64,000 nt of DNA, from contig NZ_CP126115.1 in the NCBI RefSeq assembly GCF_030123505.1, forward strand, positions 5,036,001-5,100,000, given 5' to 3'. This stretch comes from Neobacillus sp. YX16. GTDB taxonomy: Bacteria > Bacillota > Bacilli > Bacillales > Cytobacillaceae. Of the stretch, positions 61,571 to 64,000 are shown piece after piece; positions within the stretch are counted from its first letter, which is position 1; every line of letters begins with the position of its first letter. The position numbers and the translations under genes were made by a program. The notes below the pieces were generated by a model, which saw only the letters and a list, made by a program, of their open reading frames with translations, ran no database searches and was not told the origin of the DNA.

Positions 61571-62324
61571 AACGTTCTGGTTGTGGTATTTGAATAGATG
61601 GTGTAATTCCACTGCCGCCATTATTATAAAATTGCGGAACCTCACCTTGAATTAATCTTCCACCGACTGGAATATTCTGCTCTAATTTCGTAATTTCCGT
61701 TGCAAACGGGGTAATGATTTGCACCGAAACCTCTAAATGGATTGCGACATCAATCCATGTATTATTGATTCCCATTGGTTTAGGATTAATTTTCACATCC
61801 GGCCGTACCTCACCAATTGCATGAAACCTTACAGGTATTTTTGGGCCTAAATTTCCTAGCAAAGCCATATTCGTTGCTTGACCAAGCGGAACATTCCAAA
61901 CAATTCCATCCTGCTTCTCTGTATTTACCTCAATATCAACATCCGTTAATTTCTCTAAGGAATCCAGGTCGCCTTTTTCTGCTGCATTTAAGTTTTTCTG
62001 TATTTCATTGGTGATCTCTGATAACTTCTGATTTATCACTTCCGTTTTTAAACTTGCACTTGGCTGAGCACCATTTTGACCGGCCTCAACAGCAATAACA
62101 TCTCCAACTTCTACTGTTTTTTTGTTAATTGCCTTATTAATTACTTGGGAGGCAATTTGTTTAGTCTTGGATTCCGCATATCTCATTAAGGAAGGTTCAA
62201 TTCCTTTGTTTACCAGCCATATTCCAAGTGCAGTAGACAATAGAAAGAAAACAAATGATAGTAGCATGACATATCTGAAAGGTAACGGTCCTCGTTTCCG
62301 GGCACGTACACGAAACTTAGCCAA
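61569..62324 (-). CDS. yunB: Sporulation protein YunB
   Basis: 251 aa, the B. subtilis YunB size. Basic N-terminus (FRVRARKRGPLPFRY), one membrane helix (VMLLSFVFFLLSTALGIWLVNKG) and an extracytoplasmic domain (ESKTKQIASQVINKAINKKT..., IPVRFHAIGEVRPDVKINPKPMGINNTWIDVAIHLEVSVQIITPFAT). YunB is needed for efficient sporulation. Neighbours lytH and yunC as in B. subtilis. Confidence 0.94.
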   Translation of the reverse strand: MAKFRVRARKRGPLPFRYVMLLSFVFFLLSTALGIWLVNKGIEPSLMRYAESKTKQIASQVINKAINKKTVEVGDVIAVEAGQNGAQPSASLKTEVINQKLSEITNEIQKNLNAAEKGDLDSLEKLTDVDIEVNTEKQDGIVWNVPLGQATNMALLGNLGPKIPVRFHAIGEVRPDVKINPKPMGINNTWIDVAIHLEVSVQIITPFATEITKLEQNIPVGGRLIQGEVPQFYNNGGSGITPSIQIPQPER

Positions 62325-62390
62325 AAAAAATCCCCCCTTACATGCTATATGTATGCTTCTTAAAGGGGAACTAGCCTATAAAATTAAAGA

Positions 62391-62420
62391 AAAGCCTGCA
62401 CAAGGCTGTGCAAGCTTTTT
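62391..62420 (-). terminator. Terminator overlapping the yunC stop
   Basis: On the minus strand AAAGCTTGCACA / TGTGCAGGCTTT forms a stem with a small internal mismatch, then TCTTT. Confidence 0.7.
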
Positions 62421-62748
62421 AAACCATTTTTAACAAAGCATCTTTCCCAAGCATTCCTTTTGTTATTCCTATGCTTTCTGCCTCGGTTGTTACTGACTCC
62501 ATTGGTGCATTAAGGAGCTGTTCAATGGTTTTTACTCCTACCGCTCTAGCGGCTATAATTTTTCGGTCCTTCAGCTTTTCGTTCAATAATCCAACATCTA
62601 AGGCACCGCACATTATATATCCCTTATCATTGCTTACAGTAAGCAATGTTGTTTTTGGTAGTAAGACAGTAACAGCCAAGAACGTGTGACCATTAATCTC
62701 TACCGGTGATAGCTCAATCAATTTACACACTCCTTTCCTCACTAACAA
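62419..62748 (-). CDS. yunC: YunC, DUF1805 protein
   Basis: 109 aa: LSPVEINGHTFLAVTVLLPKTTLLTVSNDKGYIMCGALDVGLLNEKLKDRKIIAARAVGVKTIEQLLNAPMESVT. This matches YunC/DUF1805 in length and order (yunB-yunC-yunD). Structure is known for relatives, function is not. In-frame start at 62748; the TTG (62721) just after AGGAGTG and preceding IELSPVEI may be the true start, giving about 100 aa. Confidence 0.88.
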   Translation of the reverse strand: MLVRKGVCKLIELSPVEINGHTFLAVTVLLPKTTLLTVSNDKGYIMCGALDVGLLNEKLKDRKIIAARAVGVKTIEQLLNAPMESVTTEAESIGITKGMLGKDALLKMV

Positions 62749-62788
62749 TTTATGAAAGAGAGAGAAAAAGCGTGTATCTCCTTTAGGA

Positions 62789-64000
62789 CTACTTTTGTAA
62801 TTTCCATTTTAATATGTCTCGTAAAAATTCAGGAAGGAAGTATTCCTTTTCCTTATTCGGAAAAACGTTTTTAAAAAAATGTCCAAAAGTAAACATATCT
62901 GGAATGGCAAGAGAGTAGATCTGATTTAGATCCAGTTCATGACCATTTATATAAATCTCATTGTTTTCTTTAAAAGTAATCCGATCGTAAACACTTGCCC
63001 CCATTACTGTGCCTCTAAAACCAAGCCCAATAACCTGCCGATTGGCCCAGTCATCTGAATTTGTTTCATTTATTACTTCTTTTAATTCACTGCCGGTAAG
63101 TTGAATTTTACAGGGATTGATTGGATGAGGACAAATCGACAGCAAATCATAGGAGGTTACCTTCCCAGATAATGGACCCAAAATAAGACCTGCATTAATA
63201 AAGGCACAATCTGCATCGCACCATTCCCTTAATGCTTGGCATAAAATCTGAGACAGCTCAGTGGCTTGAAAGGGATCATGGATGTATTCCTTAGGCAAGA
63301 TAGTAACTTTTTGATTTAGCAGCTTCTTCCCTCTTCGGTAAATCTCCTTAGAAATTGCTCTCTCATCTTGTATAGTTGGGAGTTCCATAACATTATACAA
63401 TTTCGCCTGTTTACTACAAATATTTTTATCAGCTATCTGGAGCGTTACATGTCCAACAAATCTGCCATGCTTACCAGCTCCAGCAAGCAATGTCTGTCCC
63501 ACCTGCTTCCCTTCAGGAAGGGTATGGTGGGTATGACCGCCAAGAATGACATCTATTTCTGGATATTCGATTGCAATTCTTTCATCGTGGGTAAGTCCAA
63601 GATGGGAGAGCAGAATAATGACATCCGATTGATCCTTTAATGTTTGTATCCACTTCCCCAACTCCTCAAACGGCTCAGCCAGATGCCAGCCTAACAGGTC
63701 ATAAAGAAGCGAAAAATAGGCAGTTAATCCAATTACACCAATCCGTGTTCCCCGTTTTGTCTGATAAATTTTATATGGTTTAAGCCATGTAGGATGCTGA
63801 CCAGTCTTGTCATAGAGATTAGCCACTACAACATCAAATTCACTTTTTTCATACAGATGATTAAGCACTTCATAAGGAAAATTGATTCCTTCATTGTTAC
63901 CAATTGTCACCGCATTATACCCACTCTCATTCAACAGTTCAATATTTCCCTGTCCTCCGGTCCCCTCTGAGAGTGGGTGCCAGCGATCAATAAAGTCACC
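62789..64000 (-). CDS. yunD: YunD, 5'-nucleotidase / 2',3'-cyclic phosphodiesterase-like metallophosphoesterase, 5' part beyond window
   Basis: 404 codons are visible with the frame still open at the right edge (GDFIDRWHPLSEGTGGQGNIELLNESGYNAVTIGNNEG), so the N-terminus is missing. Metallophosphoesterase domain: ILLSHLGLTHDERIA, VILGGHTHHTLPEG, and GNNEG at the position of the conserved GNHE. The 5'-nucleotidase C-terminal domain follows (CDADCAFINAGLILGPL, KIQLTGSELKEVINET). The usual GNHE metal His is Asn here (TIGNNEG), as is common in YunD proteins. Last gene of the lytH-yunB-yunC-yunD block. Confidence 0.9.
   Translation of the reverse strand, partial: GDFIDRWHPLSEGTGGQGNIELLNESGYNAVTIGNNEGINFPYEVLNHLYEKSEFDVVVANLYDKTGQHPTWLKPYKIYQTKRGTRIGVIGLTAYFSLLYDLLGWHLAEPFEELGKWIQTLKDQSDVIILLSHLGLTHDERIAIEYPEIDVILGGHTHHTLPEGKQVGQTLLAGAGKHGRFVGHVTLQIADKNICSKQAKLYNVMELPTIQDERAISKEIYRRGKKLLNQKVTILPKEYIHDPFQATELSQILCQALREWCDADCAFINAGLILGPLSGKVTSYDLLSICPHPINPCKIQLTGSELKEVINETNSDDWANRQVIGLGFRGTVMGASVYDRITFKENNEIYINGHELDLNQIYSLAIPDMFTFGHFFKNVFPNKEKEYFLPEFLRDILKWKLQK

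Overview
The window reads as one contiguous stretch of chromosome from a low-GC, endospore-forming member of the Bacillaceae (Bacillus / Neobacillus-like). The evidence is strong AGGAGG-type ribosome binding sites, many TTG/GTG starts, many intrinsic terminators, sporulation genes (kapB, kapD, a Spo0E-like phosphatase, yutH, lytH, yunB) and long blocks in the same order as the Bacillus subtilis chromosome. The yugN-pgi-yugJ-yuzA...yugI...yugF-yugE block, the kapB/kapD block and the yuiE(pepA)-yuiC-yuiB-yuiA / yumB-yumC-yutM-yuzB-yutJ-yuzD-yutI-yutH-yutG-yutF-yutE-yutD-yutC-lipA-lytH-yunB-yunC-yunD block are all recognisable. I saw no rRNA, tRNA, CRISPR array, prophage or transposase gene.

Layout. 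1-5 kb: an arabinose-type sugar region with a truncated ABC solute-binding lipoprotein, divergent araR with four AraR-like operators and two cre-like sites, a YesL-family membrane protein, a lactonase and a YetF/DUF421 membrane protein. 5-13 kb: a complete methionine operon (metI-metC-yitJ-like-metH) under a SAM (S-box) riboswitch. 13-15 kb: a MarR regulator and MFS exporter behind a promoter with two palindromic operators and an upstream array of five 21-bp direct repeats. 15-19 kb: a secreted subtilisin-like protease, an NprR-like HTH-TPR regulator and a 50-aa exported peptide directly behind it. 19-28 kb: metal transport (CorA and CDF), stress and small proteins, an amino acid permease, a LysE exporter and a ykoS/ykoT/gtrA cell-surface glycosylation operon. 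28-37 kb: the pgi region with rocD-rocG inserted, plus MITE-like repeats. 37-43 kb: yugE, AlaX, a Cu-ligand-less SOD-like lipoprotein, a cyclophilin lipoprotein, kapB/kapD and a thioesterase. 43-64 kb: an 11 x 52-bp hairpin tandem array, then the conserved pepA-to-yunD block of redox, Fe-S, sporulation and lipoate genes.

The most interesting candidate is the cell-cell signalling cassette at 16.0-18.8 kb. It has an RNPP-family regulator and a 50-codon ORF, too short for routine ORF calling, that encodes a signal-peptide-bearing pheromone precursor. The upstream neighbour is an exoprotease that could be its target, its processing enzyme, or both. Other points worth checking are the 52-bp array with strict alternation of two unit types, a glutamate dehydrogenase with Ile in place of the lysine that binds the glutamate side-chain carboxylate, a nested 427-bp element with 12-bp terminal inverted repeats, and a 39-aa ORF ahead of the corA-like gene.
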